This document shows, piece after piece, positions 30,823 through 39,586 of a DNA stretch of 64,000 nucleotides. Position numbers and translations under genes: made by a program. The stretch spans positions 1 through 64,000 of the forward strand of contig CAAFVV010000050.1 in the NCBI GenBank assembly GCA_900766585.1. Reading direction: 5' to 3'. The first letter of the stretch is position 1. Each line of letters starts with the position of its first letter. This DNA comes from Clostridia bacterium (GTDB taxonomy: Bacteria > Bacillota > Clostridia > Oscillospirales > Acutalibacteraceae). The notes beneath the pieces are model-generated. The model worked only from the letters and a program-made list of their open reading frames with translations, was not told the DNA's origin and made no database searches.

Positions 30823-31953
30823 ATGCGGGTGAGGATATGGTCGCGAAAACGCATGAATCGCTGGCTCTGTGCGGCGGCGATCCTGCTGTTCGGCGCGGCG
30901 TTTCTGTATTGGCCGCAGGCGGTAGCAACCGGCGTTAGCCGGGGATTGAGCTTGTGCGGCGGCGTGGTGATCCCGTCGCTGTTTGTATTTTTGGTACTGA
31001 CCGGCGTCGCGGTGCGCACAGGGCTTGCCGCCGCAGCCGGCAGGCGGCTTGCCCGCCCGGTCGGACGGCTGTACGGCTTGCCCGGCACAGCGGCGGCAGC
31101 GCTGTTTGTCAGCCTTGTCGGCGGCTATCCCGCAGGCGCGGCAGCGGTGCGTGAGCTTTTGGATCGCGATGAGCTGACCGTGCCGCAGGCGCGGCGGCTC
31201 CTGCGCGGCTGTGTCAACGCCGGTCCCGCGTTCATTATCGGCGGCGTGGGTGCAGGTCTGCTCGGCAGCGCGGCACAGGGTGTTGTGCTGTTTGCCGCCC
31301 ATGTGCTGTCCGCCGTCGTGACCGGGCTGCTCTGCTGCCGCGGCGGGCGGGAGGCGGACAATGCCCCGGCGCGCCTGCCCCGCGCTGCCGCTTCGGCGGC
31401 GGAGGCGCTTGTCGGCTCGGTCAACGCCGCATGCCGCAGTATGCTGCACCTGTGCGGCTTTGTCGTGCTGTCCGCCGCGCTGCTCTCGGTGGCGGATGCC
31501 GCGGGGATCACCGCGGGGCTGCGGGCGCTTTTTGCGCCGCTGTCGGCGCGGCTCGGATGGCCCGAAGCAGCGGCATCGGGGCTGCTTTCGGGCTTGCTCG
31601 AGGTCAGCTGCGGCTGTGCCGAGGCGGCAGCCTGCCGTGCGGCAGCGCCGCTGCTGCTCGGCATGATCCTCGGCTTCGGCGGGCTGTCGGTGCACGGGCA
31701 GGTGGCTGCCGCCGTGGCGGGATATCCGCTGATCGACCGCCGCTTTTTTGAGGCGCGCATCATTCAGGCGCTGCTCGGCGGCGCGTTTTCGGTGTTGCTG
31801 TTCCGCGTGATTCCGCTGCCGCAGCCGACCCTGGCAGCGGCGGACGGCAGCACGGTGCAGTGGTTCACCACCTCGGTTACGGCGACGGCGGCGCTGCTTT
31901 CGCTTTGCGGCATCTGGCTTTTGTGCCTGCCCGCCGCACGGGAGCGGCAGTAG
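30823..31953 (+). CDS. ylbJ: Sporulation integral membrane protein YlbJ
   Basis: The 376-residue protein has about eight membrane helices and the YlbJ hallmarks CGGVVIPSLFVFLVLTG, SLVGGYPAGA, CVNAGPAFIIGGVG and GLLEVSCGC. YlbJ is needed for spore cortex formation in Bacillus and is under SigE control. It is divergent from yqfC. GAGAGGAGG precedes the ATG at 30823. The gene is very GC-rich and has no partner in its direction. Confidence 0.92.
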   Translation: MRVRIWSRKRMNRWLCAAAILLFGAAFLYWPQAVATGVSRGLSLCGGVVIPSLFVFLVLTGVAVRTGLAAAAGRRLARPVGRLYGLPGTAAAALFVSLVGGYPAGAAAVRELLDRDELTVPQARRLLRGCVNAGPAFIIGGVGAGLLGSAAQGVVLFAAHVLSAVVTGLLCCRGGREADNAPARLPRAAASAAEALVGSVNAACRSMLHLCGFVVLSAALLSVADAAGITAGLRALFAPLSARLGWPEAAASGLLSGLLEVSCGCAEAAACRAAAPLLLGMILGFGGLSVHGQVAAAVAGYPLIDRRFFEARIIQALLGGAFSVLLFRVIPLPQPTLAAADGSTVQWFTTSVTATAALLSLCGIWLLCLPAARERQ

Positions 31954-31967
31954 ACGGCGTGAGCGGC

Positions 31968-32011
31968 AAAAAGCCCCGGCGAAATTCCGAAAAGCGGAAT
32001 TTCGCCGGGGC
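31968..32011 (-). terminator. Terminator of the CotH-VTC-DUF4956 operon
   Basis: A perfect 17-bp stem (31973-31989 with 31995-32011); on the minus strand it is followed by TTTTT, so it serves the operon ending at 32074. It may also stop ylbJ transcripts, though the T-run is absent in that direction. Confidence 0.85.
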
Positions 32012-32073
32012 AGATCGTTTGGACAAGGGGTGCCGGGCAAATAAAGCCAAAGCAGCTATGGGGATTTGGCCGC

Positions 32074-32757
32074 TTACAGCCCGAATTCGCCCTCGTAGCT
32101 GATAAGGCTCGCGTCCAGCACGCCCTCGACGCGGAGCAGGTTGTCGATCAGGTTCATCTCATTGCCCTTCAGCGACATCTCCAATGTCACCTCGGCGCCC
32201 TTGCGGGTCGTGGTGCGGGATTTGATGCGGTGGCGGGGCAGCTTGCGCATGGCGGCAGTGATGTTGGAGGTGCAGGCGGGATCATAGCGGATGACCAGCA
32301 GATACGGCATCTGTCCCTTGCGGTAGATCAGTGTCACGAGGAAATACAGCGCGCCGAGCGCCAGGCAGGCGATGCCGCCGATGAGATACAGTCCCGCGCC
32401 GGACATGATGCCCGCCGTGATCGCCCAGAACATGAACACCGTGTCCACGGGATCCTTGATGGCGGTGCGGAAACGGACGATGGAGAGCGCGCCGACCATG
32501 CCGAGCGACAGCGCGAGGTTTGAGGAGATGGTGCGGATGACGAGCGCCGTGACCATGCTCAGCAGGATCAGCGAAAACGCATAGCCCTTGGAAAACAGTA
32601 CGCCGCGGAACGTCGCCTTGTATATGAGCAAAATGAAAAAGCCCATCAGAAACGCCACGCCGAGCGAAGAGAGCATCTGTCCTACCGTTGCGCCGCCGGA
32701 AAACTGCTCCAGCACGCTGTCCTTGATCGTGTCTGCAAAGCTGACCATGTGAATCAT
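32074..32757 (-). CDS. DUF4956 membrane protein
   Basis: The 227-residue protein has three to four membrane helices in its first 140 residues and the DUF4956 signature SLGMVGALSIVRFRTAIKDPVDT, followed by a cytoplasmic ferredoxin-like domain (about 150-227) of the type seen at the end of such proteins. No function is established. It starts 16 bases after the VTC-type polymerase gene, with GGAGGT before the ATG. Yeast VTC complexes pair the polymerase with membrane subunits that pass the chain through the bilayer; I infer that this protein could have a similar role. Confidence 0.85.
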   Translation of the reverse strand: MIHMVSFADTIKDSVLEQFSGGATVGQMLSSLGVAFLMGFFILLIYKATFRGVLFSKGYAFSLILLSMVTALVIRTISSNLALSLGMVGALSIVRFRTAIKDPVDTVFMFWAITAGIMSGAGLYLIGGIACLALGALYFLVTLIYRKGQMPYLLVIRYDPACTSNITAAMRKLPRHRIKSRTTTRKGAEVTLEMSLKGNEMNLIDNLLRVEGVLDASLISYEGEFGL

Positions 32758-32773
32758 TGAAAATACCTCCGTT

Positions 32774-33448
32774 TTATTGATATTGTCTGCACATATCGTA
32801 CTTGGAAAAAGCAGTGCGCACGGCGGGAACGGGCGCAAGCAGCCGGGCAATCGCCGTCGGCAGCGCGTCGTCGTATTTGACCTCGAGAATCATGCGGTCG
32901 CCGGGCAGCACCGGCACCGTCAGCAGGTCGGGGTCAAACAGATCCGTGTTGTAGTTTGCGGTGCGGATATCCTTATCGAATGTGATGCGCACATCCTCGA
33001 ACGTATACGCCTCGCGTGTGTAATCCACGATGACTGCGGGACGCAGCCGGCGGTTGCGGGATTTGAGATAAAAGCTGCGCAGCAGGGGCTGATCGGTGTC
33101 GTAGAGATCCCACAGCTCGCCTGCGAGGATATCCTCGACCATGGCGCGGGTCAGTACGGCGGATTCCTTTTTGGTGAGATAGTCGTGCTTCTGTTTGGAT
33201 TCGAGCCGGATAAAGCTGTCGTCCATGTTGTAAAAGCGGATGCGGAATTTTTCCCGCAGCAGCGCGCCCTCCCGCTTGTCGGTCAGGCCGGTCCGGAACG
33301 CGTCGTCGAAATAGAGACTGCGGATGAAATATTCGCCCTGCTCGTTGACGTTTGCATCGCCCTCCATCAGCGCGCGCAGGCGGGTGCGCAGCATCCGGTA
33401 GCCCGCGGTGGTGAGGACGTATTTGTTTTCATAGCGAAAGCCGTTCAC
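32774..33448 (-). CDS. VTC-domain polyphosphate polymerase-like protein
   Basis: The 224-residue protein matches the VTC catalytic domain, a tunnel-type fold lined by basic residues: FRYENKYVLT at the N-terminus, IRSLYFDD, FRIRFYN, RLESKQKHDYLTKKES, AVIVDYTREAY and MILEVKYDDALP. In yeast Vtc4 this domain makes polyphosphate from ATP. The start is a GTG at 33448 behind AAAGGAGGT; an ATG at 33505 lies inside the CotH gene without a ribosome site. It is the middle gene of a three-gene operon, 16 bases from each neighbour. Confidence 0.88.
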   Translation of the reverse strand: MNGFRYENKYVLTTAGYRMLRTRLRALMEGDANVNEQGEYFIRSLYFDDAFRTGLTDKREGALLREKFRIRFYNMDDSFIRLESKQKHDYLTKKESAVLTRAMVEDILAGELWDLYDTDQPLLRSFYLKSRNRRLRPAVIVDYTREAYTFEDVRITFDKDIRTANYNTDLFDPDLLTVPVLPGDRMILEVKYDDALPTAIARLLAPVPAVRTAFSKYDMCRQYQ

Positions 33449-33464
33449 AGCGGTATACCTCCTT

Positions 33465-36400
33465 TCAGTCGACGGTCTCTTTAAAGCAGCGGTCAAGCTC
33501 GGCATTGCTTAGCGCGATGATGGCGCGCACGCGGGCGCTGTCCTCGAATTCGTCCCGCAGGGCGTCCATGCGGTGGCGGGCGAAATACCGCAGCCCCTCC
33601 ACATTGGTCGCCCAGTCGGTCGAGTGATCCCAGCGCACGCTGTTGCGCTTCGCCTCGTCCTTCCAGACATCGGCAAAGCGGTCGATCATGCCGATGACGC
33701 GCTCGGTGTTCCAGACGTTGTCCATCTGGTATTCCAGCCGTGCGACGAATTTGTCGCGGAACGTCCGGTTTTTCAGCAGCTTGTTGATCATCGTCGTCGA
33801 AATGGCGTCAGAGGCACCGGTTCCGTTGGGGTTGAGCAGCTCCCACACGCTGTTTAAACGTCCGCCCTGAAAGCCCATATCGGTGTCGTAGAGGATCCAG
33901 CGCCATTTGCCGTCGCCCTCTGACGAGCGGAAAAAGCGGATGTTGCCCTGATCGGTGTTGCCGCAGTACAGCTCGGCAATCAGGTAGTCGATATAGTTCT
34001 GCTCGTCAATGCGGTCGGTGACATAGCGGTAGTTTGCCTCAACGGTGAGGTCATGGGTCTTGACATAATCCATGAGCGAGAGCCACTCCTTATTGCTGCC
34101 GGCATTGACCGTGTAGCCGTTGGCCTGGAGCAGATCGACCGATTCGGGCGAGACGTTATAGTGGGAGGCGATAAAATCCGCGCTGATCTTTTCGCGGATA
34201 TAATAGGTGCCGTAATAGGCGCCGTTGATATACAGGATGATCGGGCGGGACGCCATCACGTCGAGGATGCCGTCCGCGAGCGTGGTCGTGAGGTCGTCCT
34301 TCATCAGGCAGCGGAACGTGTCCTGTCCGCCCGCCCGCAGCACGAGCGACTCATAGGAGGAAAAGTCGCGGTTTGCGAACACGGGATAATGCAGTTTTCC
34401 CGCACCGTAGATATCGCGGAAGCGCAGCTTGAAGGATTTTTTCTCATAGGCGCGGGAATAGGCACCGAAGATGGACACGCCGCAGTTGACCGAAAAGCCG
34501 GTCTCTTTCCCCTTCGGCAGCAGCTGCACGGCGCAGGCGCGCTCCCAGTCCTTCCAGAAGTTTGCGCCGAGATAGGGAAACGAGGACGACGCGCCGGAGC
34601 CGGTGGCGTAGATACCGTTTTTTTCGCCAAACAGCCCGTCGGGGTCGCTGACCAGACTGACGACATCGACGGTGTGGTTCTCGTTGAGAATATAGCTGAA
34701 CGTGGACACGGGGCTGTCCACCGCGCCGTCCGATTGGCATATGGCGCGCAGCACGCCGGTCTTGTTCAGCGTGATCGGTCCGGCATAGCGGCTTGAGGAG
34801 GCGGTCGGCACGCTGCCGTCCGTCGTATAGCGGATGGTGCCCTCGCCGGACAGCGTCACGGTCAGGCCGCCGTCGTTATACTGTCCCGAAGCACGGTCGG
34901 CGGTCGGGGCGGCGGCGATGCGGGCAAGCCCCGCACCGTTTTCCCTGCCCGGCGTTGGCTCGGTGTAGTAGACAAAGGCGCTGCTGCCCTTTGTCCGCCC
35001 TTTGCTGACGTTGACGGGCAGCTCGGTCAGCCGGATGCGGTCGAGCATATCCCCCTTCGGGGAATACAGCGCCGCCACACAGCTGCCATTCAGTGCAAAG
35101 CCGGTGGAGAGCACGCCCTCAACCGGCTTGTCTGTGGCATAGATCAGCAGGTATCCGCCCGCCTCCAGCGTCACCTCGGGGAGCTTGTATTTGTCCGGTA
35201 CTGACAGATCGTCGGTGAGGGTATAGCCTGCAAGCGGCAGCGGCTTTGCCGTCGGGTTGTAAAGCTCGATCCAGTCGTAATAGCTGTCGCTGACCGGGGC
35301 ATAGGCGGTGTTGCGGGACGACGCCTCGCTGATCTGCAGATCGTTGTCCGAGACGGTAAAGGTCGTGGCCTGCTGCGCCTGCCGGACTCCCTCGTCGGTG
35401 TTGTCAAAGCCGGGGGATGCGGCAAACGAGGCGGCAAAGCTGCCGTCCTCCTGCCGGATAAGCGCCTCGTCCGACTGGCGCGCGCCGCAGTCCACCTTTT
35501 CAATGAAATAGCCCGCCTTGTCGGCGAGATACAGCGTCTCCCCGAGCTTGCTCAGCCCGAAGGGCGCAAGCAGCGCACCGGTCTGGCTCTCCTTCGCTGT
35601 CGTTTTGCCGTTTTCGTCCGTGACGGCGTAGCCGGAGGACAGACAGACGAGCAAAACGCCCTTCGCTGGGATCACCGTGCCGCTCGGGAACCGCCATTTC
35701 ATCGGGTTATATTCCCGGTCGGACAGCCCGAAGCCGCTAATATCCACGGCGTGTCCCGTCGTGTTTTTCAGCTCCACATAGTCGGGGTAGCCGCCGAATT
35801 CGTCCGTAAACGCGGAGGAATTTGCGGTCATGATCTCGTTGATGACCACGCCGGTGTCGTTTTCCCGATAGCGGGAGGCGGTGTAGGCGGCTGTGCCCTC
35901 TTCAGTGTTGGCAAAGCCGGGCGTCGGCGTCGTGCTGACCGCCTCGGTCATGCCGCTGTCCGACGGCGTGCGGGTCATGGAGGTGTTGCGCTCGAGCGCC
36001 TGCGTTTTCACCTCATCCACCACGTCGCCGCGCCGGTCCTTCAGATAGACCGTCTCTCCGCCTGCCGCCTTGAGCAGAAACGGCGCATGCCAGACGGAAT
36101 AGCCGCTGCCGTCGAGCCAAACCACGGCGTATTCGCCCGGCTCTAACGTGATGCGCGGGAACATGAACGAGTGCCGCCCCATGACGAGGGCGAAGCCGCG
36201 CAGACTCAGCGATTCCGTGCCGCCGTTGCACACCTCAATCCAGTCGGTGGTGTCTCCCTCATTGTCGGGAAAATGACCGTTCGCACTCATATATTCGGAG
36301 ATATACAGCGGCGATTCGCCGTAGGTCAGCGGGCGCTTGCCCGTTCCCGCCCAGTCGGGCGTCAGGGCGACGGCGACGGGAATGACGATAAGCAGGGCAA

Positions 36401-36491
36401 CCAGGATCACACACAGCAGCGTCCGGCGATAGCGCTTGAGCGCCGGGGTCGGCTTTTCCTGCTCGGGTCTGATCAGTTCAAAAGAGTGGAT
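33465..36491 (-). CDS. CotH-kinase protein with three lamin-tail-like domains
   Basis: With the start proposed here the product has about 1008 residues: a short cytoplasmic tail, a membrane helix (about 24-43), three lamin-tail-like beta domains (openings LYISEYMSANG, VVINEIMTANSS, LQISEASSRN), a chitobiase-type Ig-like domain (TIRYTTDGSVPTASS) and a C-terminal CotH kinase domain with KKSFKLRFRD, LRAGGQDTFRCLMKDDL, YYGTYYIREKI and WRWILYDTDMGF. CotH proteins are atypical kinases, known on spore coats, and otherwise common on clostridial cell surfaces. No ATG, GTG or TTG lies near the strong AAAGGAG site (36507-36501); an ATC nine bases downstream, at 36491, is the best start. The next GTG would cut the membrane helix. 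Confidence 0.82.
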   Translation of the reverse strand: MHSFELIRPEQEKPTPALKRYRRTLLCVILVALLIVIPVAVALTPDWAGTGKRPLTYGESPLYISEYMSANGHFPDNEGDTTDWIEVCNGGTESLSLRGFALVMGRHSFMFPRITLEPGEYAVVWLDGSGYSVWHAPFLLKAAGGETVYLKDRRGDVVDEVKTQALERNTSMTRTPSDSGMTEAVSTTPTPGFANTEEGTAAYTASRYRENDTGVVINEIMTANSSAFTDEFGGYPDYVELKNTTGHAVDISGFGLSDREYNPMKWRFPSGTVIPAKGVLLVCLSSGYAVTDENGKTTAKESQTGALLAPFGLSKLGETLYLADKAGYFIEKVDCGARQSDEALIRQEDGSFAASFAASPGFDNTDEGVRQAQQATTFTVSDNDLQISEASSRNTAYAPVSDSYYDWIELYNPTAKPLPLAGYTLTDDLSVPDKYKLPEVTLEAGGYLLIYATDKPVEGVLSTGFALNGSCVAALYSPKGDMLDRIRLTELPVNVSKGRTKGSSAFVYYTEPTPGRENGAGLARIAAAPTADRASGQYNDGGLTVTLSGEGTIRYTTDGSVPTASSSRYAGPITLNKTGVLRAICQSDGAVDSPVSTFSYILNENHTVDVVSLVSDPDGLFGEKNGIYATGSGASSSFPYLGANFWKDWERACAVQLLPKGKETGFSVNCGVSIFGAYSRAYEKKSFKLRFRDIYGAGKLHYPVFANRDFSSYESLVLRAGGQDTFRCLMKDDLTTTLADGILDVMASRPIILYINGAYYGTYYIREKISADFIASHYNVSPESVDLLQANGYTVNAGSNKEWLSLMDYVKTHDLTVEANYRYVTDRIDEQNYIDYLIAELYCGNTDQGNIRFFRSSEGDGKWRWILYDTDMGFQGGRLNSVWELLNPNGTGASDAISTTMINKLLKNRTFRDKFVARLEYQMDNVWNTERVIGMIDRFADVWKDEAKRNSVRWDHSTDWATNVEGLRYFARHRMDALRDEFEDSARVRAIIALSNAELDRCFKETVD

Positions 36492-36529
36492 GCCGATCGT
36501 CTCCTTTCTCTTTTCTTTTTCTGTGGATA

Positions 36530-36535
36530 AGTATA
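36530..36535 (-). promoter_or_regulatory. -10 box of the CotH operon
   Basis: The minus strand reads TATACT, about 40 bases before the proposed CotH start. The hexamer 17 bp upstream (GGTAAA) is a poor -35 match. Confidence 0.45.
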
Positions 36536-36721
36536 GCACACCTTTATGGGGGTTTACCAGAGGTTTTATAAAAAAATTGTTAAGAGAGCGGAAAAATGCC
36601 GTGGTGTCGACGGAACAGACCGGGAAATCGCATGTTCGCCGCCGTGTTCCTGCACCAAACAGAGGAAAAATCGGCATTTCTGCAAAAATAAAACTTTTTT
36701 TGAATTTTTTGAAAAACCCTC

Positions 36722-36750
36722 TTGCGAAACAGGTCGGGCTGCTATATAAT
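36722..36750 (+). promoter_or_regulatory. Promoter of gdhA
   Basis: TTGCGA (36722-36727), 17 bp, TATAAT (36745-36750), 32 bases before the gdhA start. The region between the two divergent promoters is AT-rich. Confidence 0.75.
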
Positions 36751-36781
36751 AGGGACATATTGCAGATAAGGGAGCGATTTT

Positions 36782-38113
36782 ATGTCCTATGTCGATAATG
36801 TGCTGGCGGAGGTCATCCGCCGCAACCCCGATCAGCCGGAGTATATTCAGGCGACCACCGAGGTGCTGCATTCCCTGCGCCCGGTTATCGAGGCGGAGCC
36901 GAAGTATCAGGAGGTCTCGCTGCTCGAGCGCCTGTGCGAGCCGGAGCGAGTCGTGATGTTCCGTGTGCCGTGGGTGGATGACAGCGGCAAGGTGCAGGTC
37001 AACCGCGGCTACCGCGTGCAGTTCAACAGCGCCATCGGGCCGTATAAGGGCGGTCTGCGCTTCCATCCGTCCGTGAACCTGAGCATTATCAAGTTTCTGG
37101 GCTTTGAACAGATTTTCAAGAACTCCCTGACCGGTCTGCCCATCGGCGGCGGCAAGGGCGGATCGGACTTTGACCCGAAGGGCAAATCCGACCGCGAGGT
37201 CATGGCATTCTGCCAGAGCTTTATGACCGAGCTGTACCGCCACATCGGTGCAGACGTGGATGTGCCCGCCGGTGATATCGGCGTGGGCGGCCGCGAGATC
37301 GGCTTCCTCTACGGGCAGTATAAGCGCATCACCGGACTGTATGAGGGCGTGCTGACCGGCAAGGGTCTGACGTTCGGCGGCTCGCTTGCGCGCACCGAAG
37401 CGACCGGCTACGGCCTCGTCTACTTCCTCGATGAGATGATGAAAGCCAAGGGTGAATCGCTCAAGAACAAGACCGTCGTGATCTCCGGCTCCGGCAACGT
37501 CGCGATCTACGCCTGCGAAAAGGCGACGGCGCTCGGCGGCAAGGTCGTGGCGCTGAGCGATTCCAACGGCTATGTCTATGATAAGGACGGCATTGACCTG
37601 GCGCTGGTCAAGGAGATCAAAGAGGTGCGCCGCGGCCGTATCCGCGAGTACGCCGAAGCCCGTCCGTCCGCGGAATACCACGAGGGCAAGGGCATCTGGA
37701 CGATCCCCTGCGATGTGGCGCTGCCCTGCGCGACCCAGAACGAGCTGAACGCCGACGACGCGGCGGCGCTGGTGAAAAACGGTGTCCGCTTTGTGGCGGA
37801 GGGTGCGAACATGCCGACGACGCTGGAGGCGACGGAGTATCTGCAGAAAAACGGCGTGACGTTTGCCCCCGGCAAGGCGTCCAATGCGGGCGGTGTCGCC
37901 ACCTCCGCGCTCGAGATGAGCCAGAACTCCATGCGGCTGAGCTGGACGTTCGAGGAGGTCGATGCGAAGCTGCATGACATCATGGCGGGTATCCACCGCA
38001 ACGCCTATGCCGCCGCTGAGCAGTACGGCTGCGCGGGCGACTATGTGGTCGGCGCAAACATCGCCGGCTTCAAGAAGGTTGCCGACGCGATGATGGCGCA
38101 GGGCATTGTCTGA
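36782..38113 (+). CDS. gdhA: Glutamate dehydrogenase (NADP type)
   Basis: The 443-residue protein has the hexameric GDH motifs YKGGLRFHPSVN, the catalytic-lysine region GLPIGGGKGGSDFDP, DVPAGDIGVGGREIG, the nucleotide-binding loop SGSGNVA and CAEGANMP-type FVAEGANMPTT. The length and motif set match the bacterial NADP-dependent class that assimilates ammonia. GGGAG precedes the ATG. It is monocistronic, with its own promoter and a strong terminator. Confidence 0.96.
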   Translation: MSYVDNVLAEVIRRNPDQPEYIQATTEVLHSLRPVIEAEPKYQEVSLLERLCEPERVVMFRVPWVDDSGKVQVNRGYRVQFNSAIGPYKGGLRFHPSVNLSIIKFLGFEQIFKNSLTGLPIGGGKGGSDFDPKGKSDREVMAFCQSFMTELYRHIGADVDVPAGDIGVGGREIGFLYGQYKRITGLYEGVLTGKGLTFGGSLARTEATGYGLVYFLDEMMKAKGESLKNKTVVISGSGNVAIYACEKATALGGKVVALSDSNGYVYDKDGIDLALVKEIKEVRRGRIREYAEARPSAEYHEGKGIWTIPCDVALPCATQNELNADDAAALVKNGVRFVAEGANMPTTLEATEYLQKNGVTFAPGKASNAGGVATSALEMSQNSMRLSWTFEEVDAKLHDIMAGIHRNAYAAAEQYGCAGDYVVGANIAGFKKVADAMMAQGIV

Positions 38114-38135
38114 CCGGGCGGATAAGATCGGAAAC

Positions 38136-38177
38136 AAAAAGGCAGACGGCGATTTTTCGCCGTCTGCCTTTTCTTTT
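38136..38177. terminator. Bidirectional terminator between gdhA and the ABC operon
   Basis: AAAAAGGCAGACGGCGA and its complement form a long stem around TTTT, with T-runs on both strands, serving gdhA (plus) and the ABC operon (minus). Confidence 0.92.
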
Positions 38178-38186
38178 TTCACTTGG

Positions 38187-38828
38187 TTAGACAACCGGTG
38201 TGAGGATGCCCTTGTCCAGCTCATACACGCGGTCACAGAGTGTGTCGATATCCTCGCGGTTGTGGGACACCAGCAGAATGGTCTTTCCCTGTGCGCGGAA
38301 TTGCAGCAGCAGCGCGCGCATATCCGCAACGCCCTCCTTGTCCAGCCCGTTCATCGGCTCATCCAATATCAGCAGAGAGGGATCCTCCATGATCGCCTGC
38401 GCCAGTCCGAGGCGCTGCTTCATGCCGAGCGAATATTTGCCGACCCGCTTTTTGTCGTGCGGGTCAAGTCCGACGGTCTGCATCGCCTGCTCGATCTCCG
38501 GCTTGCCGATCTTCTTGCGGAGTCCCGCCAGATACGCCAGATTGGCATAGCCGCTCTCAAACGGCAAAAAGCCGGGATTTTCGATGATGACCCCCACCTC
38601 CGGCGGAAAATCGGCGTCCTTTCCCAGCACGCAGCCGTTGACCTCCACGGTTCCCGCCGTCGGCTTGAGCAGGCCGCACAGAATTTTCAGCAGCACGGTC
38701 TTGCCGGAGCCGTTGCGCCCGACGATCCCCGTGATCGACCCGGCGTCAATGTCCAGCGAAATGCCGTCCAGCACCGTTTGTCCCTTAAAGCTCTTACTTA
38801 CCCGGTCAATATGTATACATACCGCCAT
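38187..38828 (-). CDS. ABC transporter ATPase (drug/bacteriocin export type)
   Basis: The 213-residue ATPase has Walker A GRNGSGKT, signature YSLGMKQRLGLAQ, Walker B LLILDEPMNGLD and the switch VSHNRED. The GMKQR signature is that of BcrA/CcmA-like exporters and lantibiotic-immunity ATPases. It is the last gene of a minus-strand operon after three permease genes and a lipoprotein gene, and likely powers the complex they form. The transported compound is unknown. Confidence 0.9.
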   Translation of the reverse strand: MAVCIHIDRVSKSFKGQTVLDGISLDIDAGSITGIVGRNGSGKTVLLKILCGLLKPTAGTVEVNGCVLGKDADFPPEVGVIIENPGFLPFESGYANLAYLAGLRKKIGKPEIEQAMQTVGLDPHDKKRVGKYSLGMKQRLGLAQAIMEDPSLLILDEPMNGLDKEGVADMRALLLQFRAQGKTILLVSHNREDIDTLCDRVYELDKGILTPVV

Positions 38829-38848
38829 ATACGATTCCTCCTGTCAGG

Positions 38849-39586
38849 TTATCCGTTTTGCAGCGCCCGACGCGCCGACACACGGGAGAATACAAAGGGG
38901 AGCAGAAGCAGGACCGCCAGCACCGCAAGATCGGCGGCGGTCGGCGTTCCCTGTCTCCCCATGCCGATGCTGCCGAGGAGAAAGGGACTGTGTGTCCGCA
39001 AAAGCCCGCCGAGGACGGCTGTGGACGCGTCGGCAAGCAGAAAAAGCCCGAGGGCTGCGCGGTGTCCCCACAGCAGTCCGGCGGTCGCCGCCCAGAGCGC
39101 GATCACCGCTAAGTGCAGGGCGGCACACAGGCAGGTCAAAAGCAGCGCCGGTACGGATGCTTCCTTTGCAGGCGTGCATCCGGCGGCAATGCCCCAAAGG
39201 AGATACAGCGCCGCGCCGAAAAGGGTGTAGCCGACGCTTTGCCACAGCAGCCTGCCATACAGCCGCCGCAGCCAGCGGCCCGCACTGCCCAGCCGGGGCA
39301 GCACCAGAAAGCGCCGGCTGCCCATCTCCCGCTGACTGACCGAAAGCGCCGCCAAAAAGCCGGGAAACAGCCAGGCATACCAGCAGAGCAGGGAAATAGG
39401 GTCCGGCTGACCGGTCGGCGCGACCCCGCCGAAAGGGTGAAACGCCCAGACGGCAAGGTCGGCGGGCGCGCGGAAATCCGCCAGCCAGAACAGCAGCGCG
39501 AGCACCGCCCAGACGCCGGCACTGAAAACGCACAGCAGCCAGCCGCTTTTTGAGCGGAGTAAACCTTTAGCTTTCCGGTATCGCAT
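38849..39586 (-). CDS. ABC-2 type permease-like membrane protein 1
   Basis: The 245-residue protein has about six membrane helices and ends in a short basic tail. No catalytic motif is expected or seen. Its start overlaps the end of the next upstream permease gene by 20 bases. The arrangement and the ATPase that follows identify it as a transport subunit rather than any sequence signature, which is weak. Cysteines and prolines in the first loop (HPFGGVAPTGQPDP) stand out. Confidence 0.75.
   Translation of the reverse strand: MRYRKAKGLLRSKSGWLLCVFSAGVWAVLALLFWLADFRAPADLAVWAFHPFGGVAPTGQPDPISLLCWYAWLFPGFLAALSVSQREMGSRRFLVLPRLGSAGRWLRRLYGRLLWQSVGYTLFGAALYLLWGIAAGCTPAKEASVPALLLTCLCAALHLAVIALWAATAGLLWGHRAALGLFLLADASTAVLGGLLRTHSPFLLGSIGMGRQGTPTAADLAVLAVLLLLPFVFSRVSARRALQNG

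Noticed and set aside
36492..36758. CotH protein starting at the ATG at 36758
   Set aside because: That start lies inside the gdhA promoter, upstream of the TATACT box for the operon, and has no ribosome site; the added residues look random.
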